A stretch of 47,369 nt of DNA from an uncultured Chlorobiaceae bacterium. Its GTDB lineage: Bacteria > Bacteroidota > Chlorobiia > Chlorobiales > Chlorobiaceae. The DNA lies in NCBI GenBank assembly GCA_903865705.1, contig CAIPKT010000120.1, positions 1 through 47,369 of the forward strand. The letters are read 5' to 3'. Numbering within the stretch: position 1 is the first letter of the stretch; each line of letters opens with the position of its first letter. The position numbers were made by a program, and so were the translations under genes. The notes beneath the pieces were generated by a model. That model ran no database searches. It saw only the letters and a list, made by a program, of their open reading frames with translations, and was not told the origin of the DNA. Below, piece after piece: positions 8,217 to 15,662 of this stretch.

Positions 8217-8774
8217 TCAGGACTTTTTCAAAAACACTGCCCTGCTGAAAAACACTTTTGGTCTTTCAACAACGGCAAACCCGGCCTCCCTGGCTTTTCT
8301 GACTGTTTCTTCAAACGCTGATTTCGAAACATGAAATGGCGGTTCAACGATCAGAACCTGTCCGTTTGGCTTCAATATTGCTCTAATCTCATTGAAGAAA
8401 TGCTCCTTGTTCGGGACTTCGTGAACCATGTAGAACAAAAGAACAAAATCGACAGGCTCCGAAACTCCTATGTTGTTCTCTCCACACTTGTGCAGGAGAA
8501 TCCGTTCTTCAAGTTCTGTCCCTTTAATCTTCTCTTTTACTTTCTGAAGCATCCCTTCCTGCATATCGGCAGCAATGATCCGGCCAGATTTACCGACCAT
8601 TCGGGCCATCTCGATAGTGAAAAAGCCCGGACCGCATCCTACATCAAGAACCGTCATTCCCTCTTTGATGTATGGGCCCAGGATTTTCCGAGGGTTTTGC
8701 AGCCATCTTCGAATACTGTTATCGAGAGAGCCTGATAATGCAACCGGACATACACGCTCATTGATTTTAGTCAT
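8217..8774 (-). CDS. Class I SAM-dependent methyltransferase
   Basis: This 185-residue protein has a Rossmann methyltransferase fold. Motif I VLDVGCGPGFF is at about residues 42-52, with an acidic ribose-binding position in the following IIAADMQEGML segment. An LFYMVHEVPN segment is near residue 112 and a proline-rich LIVEPPFH strand follows. The N-terminus (NERVCPVALSGSLDNSIRRW) contains a Cys-Pro motif found in a group of small methyltransferases of anaerobes. The substrate cannot be told. It appears to be a single gene, with the YccF gene next in the same direction. Confidence 0.85.
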   Translation of the reverse strand: MTKINERVCPVALSGSLDNSIRRWLQNPRKILGPYIKEGMTVLDVGCGPGFFTIEMARMVGKSGRIIAADMQEGMLQKVKEKIKGTELEERILLHKCGENNIGVSEPVDFVLLFYMVHEVPNKEHFFNEIRAILKPNGQVLIVEPPFHVSKSAFEETVRKAREAGFAVVERPKVFFSRAVFLKKS

Positions 8775-8871
8775 TTCACGTTCTCATATTTAGGTTTAAC
8801 GTTCAAAACCACCGGCCTGCCCGGGTTTTAACGCTTTGCGTCCCCTGCACCGCAGGGTCAGGCTTATTAGA

Positions 8872-9327
8872 CTATCCAGAATGATTGCCTCCTAAGGCTT
8901 TCGCTTTACGAAGTTCTATTTCTTCAACCACTGCACTGTGCACACATATCTTGTTGACCGGGTTCAGATAGGTCCCGAGAGACTTGGCAATAACAAGTGC
9001 AACAGGAATATTGATAATTGTCACGAACTGCGCGGCTACTTGAAAAACCGCGATTAGTGCAAGAATGAGGCCAAGGGGAAGGTAGATAATCATCACAATG
9101 GTTGAGTATGCCTTCCATGCCGGATTTTGTTTAACGTTGAGATCAGATTTGCTGATCATCGCATGCCCGAATGGGGCGAACAGAAATTTCCCGTACTCCA
9201 TTAACCCCAGGCCAATTGGAGCAGCAACGACCGTCACTGTAAAAATAAGCCCTAACAGATAGACAAGAATAGCACTGACGAAACCGAAAAACGGGAAGTG
9301 CCACAGAATATTGCCAAGCGTTTTCAT
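8872..9327 (-). CDS. yccF: YccF-domain inner-membrane protein
   Basis: This 151-residue protein has two copies of the YccF inner-membrane domain. One surrounds MKTLGNILWHFPFFGFVSA and VVAAPIGLGLMEYGKFLFAPFG (about 1-55), the second a YLPLGLILALIAVFQVAAQFVTIINIPVALVIAKS region (about 83-117). It should have about four membrane segments with small loops. A strong ribosome site (GAAGGAGATTCT then ATG) fixes the start. The family is widespread and its role is not firmly known. The C-terminal tail is short and charged (VEEIELRKAKALGG). Confidence 0.88.
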   Translation of the reverse strand: MKTLGNILWHFPFFGFVSAILVYLLGLIFTVTVVAAPIGLGLMEYGKFLFAPFGHAMISKSDLNVKQNPAWKAYSTIVMIIYLPLGLILALIAVFQVAAQFVTIINIPVALVIAKSLGTYLNPVNKICVHSAVVEEIELRKAKALGGNHSG

Positions 9328-9344
9328 AGAATCTCCTTCAAAGC

Positions 9345-9763
9345 TTAATCTGTAATATTAACGAATTGCCCATGTCCCTCGTGAACAAAGATACATATTT
9401 GAGTGATCTGCGGTAATGGCGGAGTTGTAAGTGGAGCCATGCTAAGGCACGCCAACGATTTGTCACACAGGCGCGGTTCTTTCTGCTCCTGCGACATGAA
9501 CACAACATGCAAAACCCCATGGATAACCAGGAACGCCGAAATCAAAACTTGAGTTCTGTTACGAATCGTTTCGCTGCTGCTTGCAATCAATGCTGTCAGC
9601 ACAGCAAACAAAGGAATATGAGCAAGCAGGGAGACCCTTTTTCTCCCTGCTCGTCCGGCAGCCAGCTTGTAAGCGGCAGTACCCGCCATTCAATATTGAG
9701 CATGGCATCCATTTCATGGGTGAACAGAAAACCTATACCAAGACAGAAAATTATCTTTTTCCT
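9345..9763 (-). pseudogene. Frameshifted DUF6713 membrane protein
   Basis: Two overlapping minus-strand frames together give one DUF6713-like protein. The front part reads KKIIFCLGIGFLFTHEMDAM then NIEWRVLPLTSWLPDEQGEK. Near 9640, around an A/G-rich run, the frame must change by one base to continue as SLLAHIPLFAVLTALI, then SSSETIRNRTQVLISAFLVIHGVLHVVF. The codon where members of this family start is AGG at 9763-9761 here instead of ATG. The end after SQEQKEP also loses similarity. With no proper start, a frameshift and a broken tail, it is most likely dead. An ATT start at 9752 and a sequencing error in the run are the alternatives. Confidence 0.6.
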
Positions 9764-9854
9764 ACACTAACCATTATATATAAAAGAGTTTAGATATCTT
9801 CCTGCTTCAGATAAAGCAGAGTTGATCAGAATCAAACGGCAGAATATCTTCGAT

Positions 9855-10547
9855 ATGAAAACAGACCCTATCTACATCTTCCGCAAAACCTGGGCAACCT
9901 ACCAGAAGGTCATCAGCAACAATCTTATGTTTCACCGGGAAATCACGACGGCTGTCAGGAAGCTGCTTGAGAGCCGCCAGGGACCGCTCAATGTCCTCGA
10001 TCTGGGGTGCGGAGATGCTGCCCATATCAGCAAGATACTGGACCCCGCTCAAGTTGCGGAGTACTGCGGATGCGATCTTTCCCCGTACGCTCTTGATGTC
10101 GCCCGAAATAATCTGGAGCCGCTGGGAATCCGTGTAAATCTGCTCTGCAGGGATATGGTCGCCGTTCTTAAGGAGGCTCCCGAAAAACATTTTGATGTGG
10201 TGTACTCAAGCTATGCCTTGCACCACCTGCCCACTCGGGACAAACAGACTTTTTTCAATGAATGTGGACGCACCCTTCGCGAAAACGGTTGCGTAATCCT
10301 GGTAGATGTCATGCTTGAAGAGCAGCAGACCCGGCCGGCATATCTCGATAGTTATAACGGAGCGGTAGCAACCCTATGGAAGGCCCTGACCCCATACGAA
10401 CGGGATCAGGTGCAGGAACACATCAGGAACTGCGATTTCCCCGAAACCCCGACCGTGCTCCATATGCTGGCCAGTAACGCTGGACTGACGACCTGCCACA
10501 GGCTCGAAAAACAGACGTGGCACGAAGCCTGGTGTTATTTGGCATAA
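9855..10547 (+). CDS. Class I SAM-dependent methyltransferase
   Basis: From ATG 9855 this is a 230-residue protein beginning MKTDPIYIFRKTWATY. A TTG at 9822 is an alternative start adding 11 residues. Motif I VLDLGCGDAAH is at about residues 47-57, the acidic loop YCGCDLSPYALDVAR follows, and the VVYSSYALHHLP segment (near 107-118) is typical of small-molecule methyltransferases of the Methyltransf_11/25 type. The C-terminal part, ending with tryptophan-rich WHEAWCYLA, may cover the substrate. The gene runs opposite to its left neighbours and ends before a hairpin terminator. Substrate unknown. Confidence 0.85.
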   Translation: MKTDPIYIFRKTWATYQKVISNNLMFHREITTAVRKLLESRQGPLNVLDLGCGDAAHISKILDPAQVAEYCGCDLSPYALDVARNNLEPLGIRVNLLCRDMVAVLKEAPEKHFDVVYSSYALHHLPTRDKQTFFNECGRTLRENGCVILVDVMLEEQQTRPAYLDSYNGAVATLWKALTPYERDQVQEHIRNCDFPETPTVLHMLASNAGLTTCHRLEKQTWHEAWCYLA

Positions 10548-10680
10548 GAGTGGCCGGCCGTCACAAAAATACTTGAATTCGGATTTTCAATTTGTCACAT
10601 CCGCCTTTGTCCTTAAATCTCTATGGGTCATATTCCCCGCATCTTGAGGCGTAAAGTATTATAGAGTTGTCTTCAAAATA

Positions 10681-10712
10681 CTCCGCTGTTTGCGGAGGGG
10701 TTCTTTATTTTC
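10681..10712 (+). terminator. Hairpin terminator downstream of the methyltransferase
   Basis: CTCCGC and GCGGAG form a 6-bp stem with a 5-base loop, followed by GGGTTCTTTATTTTCT. It lies 133 bases past the methyltransferase stop, and the gap before it contains no gene. Confidence 0.55.
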
Positions 10713-11261
10713 TACACGTGGAACATTAATGGGTTTTTGGGTTCTGACGCCGGTTTGCTGACCTTGTCGAGCACCTCCCATAACCCATCCAGTTCAGTCC
10801 GACAACAGGCGTGCGAAGCGTTCCTGCATGGCGGGCAACCCGGAGTAGCGCAACCAGGTGACCAAGAAGCAGCAATGCAGCGCCTGCTTTAGCGACAACT
10901 GGAATAGCTGCGTACGCGGTCATAAAATTGCGATATTATTCATACAATATTTTTTGTGTTTATTTATACAAAACTTATTGCTTACATAATATATTGAACA
11001 CAATACATCAAAAAGTAAATCAACAATCACTTCAATCATTCACAAAATGAGAGGACGCACGAAAAATATATCCTGATTAACCATCATTAATAAAATTACT
11101 TATCTCTTTATTACAGAAACCACGATCTCTTCAGAATCCGGCTATCCCGGAAAAGTGCGATGAGTGAAGTAAGGCTTACTAATAGTACAAAACACACGGT
11201 ACGAACAAAAAAACCCTCTCCTTCTTGCCTGGAAGCCATTGCTATTTCTCCTCTGATGACT
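10713..11261. other. Non-coding stretch: GC-rich fragment then AT-rich tract
   Basis: No gene is supported here. Bases 10740-10920 are clearly more GC-rich than what follows and carry open but unrecognised frames on the minus strand, which suggests a scrap of foreign sequence. From about 10930 to 11110 the DNA is very AT-rich. At 11239 on the minus strand an ATG with a good ribosome site (GAGGAGAAATAGCA) opens only a 42-codon frame without recognisable sequence. It follows the prohead protease fragment directly and is probably the mutated start of the next phage gene. Confidence 0.5.
10943..10956. repeat. Left copy of 14-bp AT-rich repeat around the prophage remnant
   Basis: TACAATATTTTTTG occurs here and again at 13077-13090 in the same direction. 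Both are inside AT-rich tracts, so chance cannot be excluded, but they bracket the prophage debris. Confidence 0.35.
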
Positions 11262-11450
11262 TTATTCTTCGAGCAGTTTCAGGCCGGTCACGGTCGCCTT
11301 GTTGAGTTCGTCGCGGCTGGTCACCTTACCGCCAATGCTGAAGCCTTTGTATACTCCGGCGGTCACCATGTTGACTGCTTCGGCGTCGACGATGTGCGCT
11401 TTGAAAAAGGTTTTTCCATCCTCTTGGACGTTATTCTGACGTGTTATTAA
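11262..11450 (-). pseudogene. C-terminal piece of a phage XkdF-type prohead serine protease
   Basis: The minus-strand frame gives about 60 codons with EDGKTFFKAHIVDAEAVNMV, a VYKGFSIGGKVTSRDELN segment and TGLKLLEE then stop. The GVYKGFSIGG signature and following TGLKL are typical of XkdF-like/prohead protease proteins of tailed phages, which normally continue with E-V/I-SLVDRPANP. Here a stop falls right before that segment, and the start is missing because similarity fades above about 11440. It is a relic. The longer plus-strand frame over the same bases (11160-11450) is its shadow. Confidence 0.65.
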
Positions 11451-11553
11451 CTTGCTTTGTCCGTAAAAATGATTATAATAGTAAGTTATATATGCTTGTA
11501 TCTATATAGACTGTAATCAGATAAACTTTTTATTAATCATAATCGAAACTACT

Positions 11554-11724
11554 ATGTCAAACGGATCAAACGTAGCGGCAAAAAATGAAAATGAAATCGA
11601 AAAGTTTCAAGATCAAGAGCACGAGGAGCAGGTAAGGCTTGCTGCGTATTACCGCTGGAAATCAAGGGGTGAAAATCATGGGGAAGACAGGGCTGACTGG
11701 TTTGAAGCTTTAGATTCGCTTTAG
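11554..11724 (+). CDS. Small DUF2934 protein
   Basis: This 56-residue reading frame begins MSNGSNVAAKNENEIEKF. Its C-terminal half has the DUF2934 pattern: an LAAYYRWKSRGENHG segment, then an acidic DRADWFEALDSL end. The family consists of short helical proteins of unknown role, often in mobile or stress-related regions. No strong ribosome site precedes the ATG. It is the only intact frame in the decayed prophage stretch and runs opposite to the phage relics, so it may be a later arrival or a carried accessory gene. It is short, but its match to the family pattern over about 30 residues makes chance unlikely. Confidence 0.7.
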   Translation: MSNGSNVAAKNENEIEKFQDQEHEEQVRLAAYYRWKSRGENHGEDRADWFEALDSL

Positions 11725-12183
11725 GCGTAGCAATTTAGCGGCCTAAACGGTTTGCTGCATTAACATGATGGCGCTCTCTGGCGGGCGTGCAAAGACTCCG
11801 ATTCGCTTCAGCTTCAGGAAAAGAGAAAGCCGGTAAATCACGCAAAGCAAGCAAGGCCGGTATGCCGACCCTGTTTGCTTGCAGGAGTGCAGACAAGCTT
11901 GCTGTGTGTTAGTATGTGTACTCAGGCCGTCAGGTACTGGTATTGGCAGGACGCATGCTCTCTGTAAACCCTTTCAGCTCCCGTTCAATCTTCTCAATCA
12001 AGTCATCATCCGGCGGGGCAACGCGGGCTCATTGCCAACGGCTGAAATATGATCATCCCTTCCGCATCGGCTTTTTTTTTATTAACCCGGTGGGTTAGCC
12101 GGGCTTGTACTAAAAAGGTACTTATATAGTTGTAATCAGTTCTTGCTCTTGAAATGCGCTTTTAAAGTCGGGTTTACCATTAT
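11725..12183. other. Degenerate stretch without intact genes
   Basis: No intact gene is seen. On the minus strand around 11930-12020 a short open piece reads RVAPPDDDLIEKIEREL then KGFTESMRPANT before a stop, which could be another shred of a phage structural gene. The rest contains scattered stops in all frames. Confidence 0.4.
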
Positions 12184-12870
12184 GTGCATGTTCAAGTTTG
12201 TGCTCTTGTTTGGTTTGCCGTGGTGAAATCCCGGGACTCGTTTGTTTGTTACTTTGCCGGTGCTGCTTGCCCATGCCTTGGCTCTTTCGTTGACCAGCTT
12301 AGTTGCATTCGTTTATGTGATGGATATTTGCGCAGCTCCTCCCATTATCCCTTCTTTTGCTATATCTTTTAGCTGGTCTTGCAGATCTGGTGCGAGGTCT
12401 GAAAAATCAATGTCGAGCTGGTCGAGGATCTTGTCTGCCGGGATCATCTTCCGGGTTGTCAGCCTTGGTCATTTCAGCATAGAACTTTACTTCCTGCTTT
12501 GCGATAGCTTTGCCTTTCTTCTTCAGGTACCCTGCGACAACATTCTTTAGTTCAGCCTCAAGTTTCAGTATATCGGGCCGGTCACGGTCAAGCGGTGCGA
12601 TCGCCCGGACTTTTTTTTAGAGTTTGCTCGTCGGCTCCTTGACCGTGACGTCTCGTTTTTGCTTGTCATCAGGTACCCGGCTTCGCTCCATTGTCTGTTT
12701 TGCCTGCTGCGAGCTATGAAGGGGGTGGTGGTTCTGCCTGGGCTATTTGCAGTTTGATTGCGGCTTCCTGCGCCATGACCAGATCTTTGCTGTCACTCCA
12801 TTTAAGCATCAGGCCGGTGTATCCGAAGTGCTTGATTATGATGAACTCAATCAGGGAATGAGATCAAAAT
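12184..12870 (-). pseudogene. Broken phage portal/MuF-type head protein
   Basis: Three minus-strand pieces in order look like one phage head protein. Piece A (about 12858-12714) has FIIIKHFGYTGLMLKWSDSK and AQEAAIKLQIAQAEPPPPS, like the late part of portal proteins. Piece B (about 12604-12432) has APLDRDRPDILKLEAELK then GYLKKKGKAIAKQ. Piece C (about 12426-12184) has DIDFSDLAPDLQDQLKDIAK, EGIMGGAAQISIT, an in-frame stop, then LVNERAKAWASSTGK. Frameshifts separate A, B and C. The order relative to the prohead protease relic matches phage head gene order. The family call rests on pattern memory of portal/MuF C-termini and is less sure than the conclusion that the gene is dead. Plus-strand frames here are shadows. 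Confidence 0.5.
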
Positions 12871-13270
12871 AGCCAAATACTTCGGGGTGTTGCAGGCAGG
12901 TTTCTGAGGGAAAGTTAACCTGAGAATTCAAAACGCTGTTCATTTTCTCTTTTTTGATGCCAGCAAGTTACCATTGTAACGGCGGTATTATTGCTGCCTA
13001 AACAAGAAAAAACAGTCATAAGATGGCGCGAAAAAAACATTAAACCATTTTATTTATATAGCTTATTAATAAGTCTTACAATATTTTTTGCACTAAATAT
13101 TACATAAATTCATTAAATCTATACTAATTATATACTTTATGTAATAGTATATTTAAGTCAATAAAGAATAAAGTATTGTATGATCAGTGTATTGCAATAT
13201 TGGTGTAAAGATGTTATATTCTAAATTGAAAATCCCGCTTTAATTCAAGAACACAATCCATCATGACTCC
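12871..13270. other. AT-rich upstream region of the parA cassette
   Basis: From about 13020 to 13220 the sequence is extremely AT-rich with many short partial repeats (for example AGTATATT, AGTATTGTAT, GTGTATTGCAATATTGG) just before parA. Such DNA commonly holds the promoter and partition or operator sites of ParA systems. I cannot define a single repeat unit, so this is only a candidate regulatory or centromere-like region. 12871-13020 shows nothing recognisable. Confidence 0.35.
13077..13090. repeat. Right copy of 14-bp AT-rich repeat around the prophage remnant
   Basis: Identical to 10943-10956 (TACAATATTTTTTG), same orientation, 2.1 kb apart, lying 180 bases upstream of parA. Confidence 0.35.
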
Positions 13271-13897
13271 ATGAAAATTATTGCCATGATATCGCAGAAA
13301 GGCGGGGCAGGCAAAACCACTTTGGCAATCAACCTTGCGGTTGCGGCTGAGAGCCGTGGACATTCGTGTGTTGTTATTGATATCGACCCTCAGGGCAGTG
13401 CGGTGGGGTGGAAAGACACTCGTACAAAAGAGAGCCCTGTTATCATTTCGGCACAACCGGTACGAATTAATGCAATCCTTCAGACTGCCCTTGAACATGG
13501 GGCTGATCTTGTTATTATTGATACAGCGCCTCACTCAGATGCCGCTGCACTGCAAGTCGCAAGAGTTGCTGATTTAGTGATTATCCCCTGCAAGCCCTCG
13601 ATTCTTGACCTTCGTGCCATTGCGACTTCTGTAGATATTGCTGCCATGGCAAAAAAACCGGCTGTTGCTATTCTGAATTCAGTTCCACCAAGAGGGTCAC
13701 TCACCAAAGAGGCTCTTGAGGCAATAAAATGTTATGATCTGGAAATCATTCCGAAATTTTTAGGCCAACGAGCCGCTTTTGTACACTCGTTAACGGTTGG
13801 ACTGGGCGTCATTGAATATGAGCCTTCAGGAAAAGCTGCCCAGGAGGTAGTGAGTGTTTATCGGTGGATTTGCCGCTATATTGGCATAAAAAAATAA
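13271..13897 (+). CDS. parA: ParA-family partition ATPase
   Basis: This 208-residue protein is of the small plasmid-type ParA/MinD class. The deviant Walker A is KGGAGKTT at residues 10-17, Walker A' is DIDPQGSA at 37-44, and a LVIIDTAP Walker B segment lies near 80-87. It has no N-terminal DNA-binding extension, so it belongs to the short ParA (type Ib) group, whose partner is usually a small ribbon-helix-helix protein, and such a gene follows 23 bases downstream. ParA dimers bind DNA non-specifically and move the partner complex. In a chromosome, beside prophage debris, the pair probably came with an integrated plasmid or phage. No strong ribosome site is visible before the ATG. Confidence 0.9.
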   Translation: MKIIAMISQKGGAGKTTLAINLAVAAESRGHSCVVIDIDPQGSAVGWKDTRTKESPVIISAQPVRINAILQTALEHGADLVIIDTAPHSDAAALQVARVADLVIIPCKPSILDLRAIATSVDIAAMAKKPAVAILNSVPPRGSLTKEALEAIKCYDLEIIPKFLGQRAAFVHSLTVGLGVIEYEPSGKAAQEVVSVYRWICRYIGIKK

Positions 13898-13920
13898 ATT
13901 ACAGCGAACGGAGAATAACT

Positions 13921-14211
13921 ATGCTAAAAAAAACAAGCCTTGCATCAGCTTTGCGCCAGTCATCAGACAGCCAAAAAGAGGATGCTGCGGCCGATAAAGC
14001 CGCAAGGCAGCCAATAGCGAAAATACGGTCGGTTTCACCGACACCGTCAAACCGACTTGGGAAAAAGTCCATCACAGGCTGGTTTGATGCGGAAGTCCTG
14101 AAGCAACTGAAAATGATTGGTCTGGACAAGGATAAGTCGATTCAGCAAATGGTCGGAGAGGCACTGAACGATTATTTCGCAAAAAATGGAAAACCGCAGA
14201 TTGCCCGTTAA
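13921..14211 (+). CDS. Ribbon-helix-helix ParA partner (ParG/ParB-like)
   Basis: From ATG 13921, with a good ribosome site (CGGAGAATAACT), this is a 96-residue protein. The N-terminal half is polar and probably unstructured, as in ParG-type partners, where it stimulates the ParA ATPase. The C-terminal half, SITGWFDAEVLKQLKMIGLD then KSIQQMVGEALNDYF (about 50-86), is a ribbon-helix-helix fold: a short strand then two helices, the second as DNA-binding dimer core. It directly follows parA in the same direction. By family analogy it would bind the centromere and repress the operon. An in-frame ORF beginning further upstream overlaps parA and has no basis. Confidence 0.8.
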   Translation: MLKKTSLASALRQSSDSQKEDAAADKAARQPIAKIRSVSPTPSNRLGKKSITGWFDAEVLKQLKMIGLDKDKSIQQMVGEALNDYFAKNGKPQIAR

Positions 14212-14316
14212 CGTCACCGGGCAGGACAAAAACCTTAAAGAGCATTCGACGATAAGCCTTTGCCAATTCGTTCACAGGCAGTGGGAAACCTTGCCGTTCC
14301 TGGGCTTTGATAAGCT

Positions 14317-15660
14317 TTACGGCGTTGCTTTCATAAGAAATTTCGGAAAATCCCTTCTCTCTCCCCAGTAGAGATGCACGTAAGAGGCAACGGTATTGTT
14401 TTGGCGGTACAGTGCGCTTCCTGTCTCTTCGTTTCGGGAATTGGTTATAAATGCAATGTTCTGCAGCTCTCCCCTTCTCTTGATCTGTGAGTAATGAAAT
14501 TCATGGCCGCGAAGCTCCCCTGGATATCCGCCGTTCAGAGAAACCTTTCTGTAACCGAGCGTCATCTTCACATCCTGCATGGTCGTATCAAGATCAAGAA
14601 CTCCGCACATCGGATAGAGTGAACCATCACCCAGCGTAACTGAATTTCCCAGATAGATCATCCCGCCACACTCGGCATACGCAAAGCCTCCATTACGGCA
14701 ATAGGCTGCAATATGGCCGCGCATTGCGCTGTTGCCGGAGAGTTTTTTCGCCATCAGTTCAGGATACCCGCCCGGTAGGTAAAGCAGGTCTGCCTGGGGA
14801 AGCATGGCATCGTCCATCGGGCTGAAAAACACGATCTTTCCATACTCTTTGAGCACATCAAGATTCTCCTGGTAGAAAAAATTAAACGCTTCATCACGAG
14901 CCACTGCGATAACTTTACTGCCTTCAGATGGAGGAAACGATATGTCGGGACAGCAAGGAATTTCAATCCTCGAAAGCTCCAGCAGCCTCTTGATATCTAC
15001 CGTTTTTTCGACATGTTCTGCCATGGAGGTAATCATGCCGTCGTAATCGAATTCTGCTGAAATATTCAGGCCCAAATGACGCTCGTTGATGGTCATGGAG
15101 TCGCTCCGGGGAACATAGCCAAGCGACTCAACACCGGCATCACGTGCCGCCATTTCAAGATAACGGTAATGGGACGCGGTGTTGACTCTGTTGAAGATTA
15201 CCCCTGCAAGGTTCAGTGAGGGATCGAAGGTCCGGAAACCATAGAGCAATGGCGCTGCCGAATAGGCCATGCTACTGGCATCAACCACCATAATTACAGG
15301 AAGGTTGAGCAGTTTGGCAATCTCCGCACTACTCCCTTCCGACTTTTCAGCCCCGTCAAAGAGCCCCATAACCCCCTCAACGATAGAGGTATCGGCACCT
15401 GCTGAATAGCGGGAGAAGAGCTCCTGTGCATGTTTTTTTGATGCCATCCATGTATCAAGATTGATGCTGGTATGGTTATTGCCTCCCCATGATGCCGCAA
15501 TGGAGTGCAACCAGGTATCAAGATAATCTGGCCCGCACTTGAACGGTTGAACCGTAAGCCCCCGCTGTGCAAGAGCTCTCAGAAGTGCAAGCGTCAGTGT
15601 TGTTTTTCCCGAACCGCTGGAGGGCGCAGCCAGAAGAAATCCTCTTTTGTTTGCGATCAT
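14317..15660 (-). CDS. cbiA: Cobyrinate a,c-diamide synthase
   Basis: This 447-residue enzyme amidates the a and c side chains of cobyrinic acid using glutamine and ATP, in cobalamin synthesis. The N-terminal P-loop is APSSGSGKTT (about 12-21) with a substrate segment FKCGPDYLD nearby. The C-terminal half is a class I glutamine amidotransferase with LYLPGGYPEL and the nucleophile Cys in AYAECGGMIYLG (near residue 330), and a histidine in RGHEFHYS. I chose ATG 15660 because AGGA lies 8 bases before it; the GTG at 15666 would be too close. It starts next to the end of the YhaN-like gene, so it is probably in that operon. The name cobB is used for the aerobic-pathway homologue; an anaerobe more likely has CbiA. 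Confidence 0.92.
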   Translation of the reverse strand: MIANKRGFLLAAPSSGSGKTTLTLALLRALAQRGLTVQPFKCGPDYLDTWLHSIAASWGGNNHTSINLDTWMASKKHAQELFSRYSAGADTSIVEGVMGLFDGAEKSEGSSAEIAKLLNLPVIMVVDASSMAYSAAPLLYGFRTFDPSLNLAGVIFNRVNTASHYRYLEMAARDAGVESLGYVPRSDSMTINERHLGLNISAEFDYDGMITSMAEHVEKTVDIKRLLELSRIEIPCCPDISFPPSEGSKVIAVARDEAFNFFYQENLDVLKEYGKIVFFSPMDDAMLPQADLLYLPGGYPELMAKKLSGNSAMRGHIAAYCRNGGFAYAECGGMIYLGNSVTLGDGSLYPMCGVLDLDTTMQDVKMTLGYRKVSLNGGYPGELRGHEFHYSQIKRRGELQNIAFITNSRNEETGSALYRQNNTVASYVHLYWGERRDFPKFLMKATP

Positions 15661-15662
15661 GC

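Noticed and set aside
10726-10923. Hydrophobic 65-codon minus-strand frame
   Set aside because: No family match, no ribosome site, and several frames are equally open in this GC-rich scrap. It may be part of a lost transposase but I cannot support it.
11160-11450. 96-codon plus-strand frame
   Set aside because: The opposite strand encodes a recognisable phage protease fragment, so this is a shadow.
12184-12550. Two plus-strand frames of 62 and 102 codons
   Set aside because: The minus strand reads as pieces of a phage head protein; these are its shadows.
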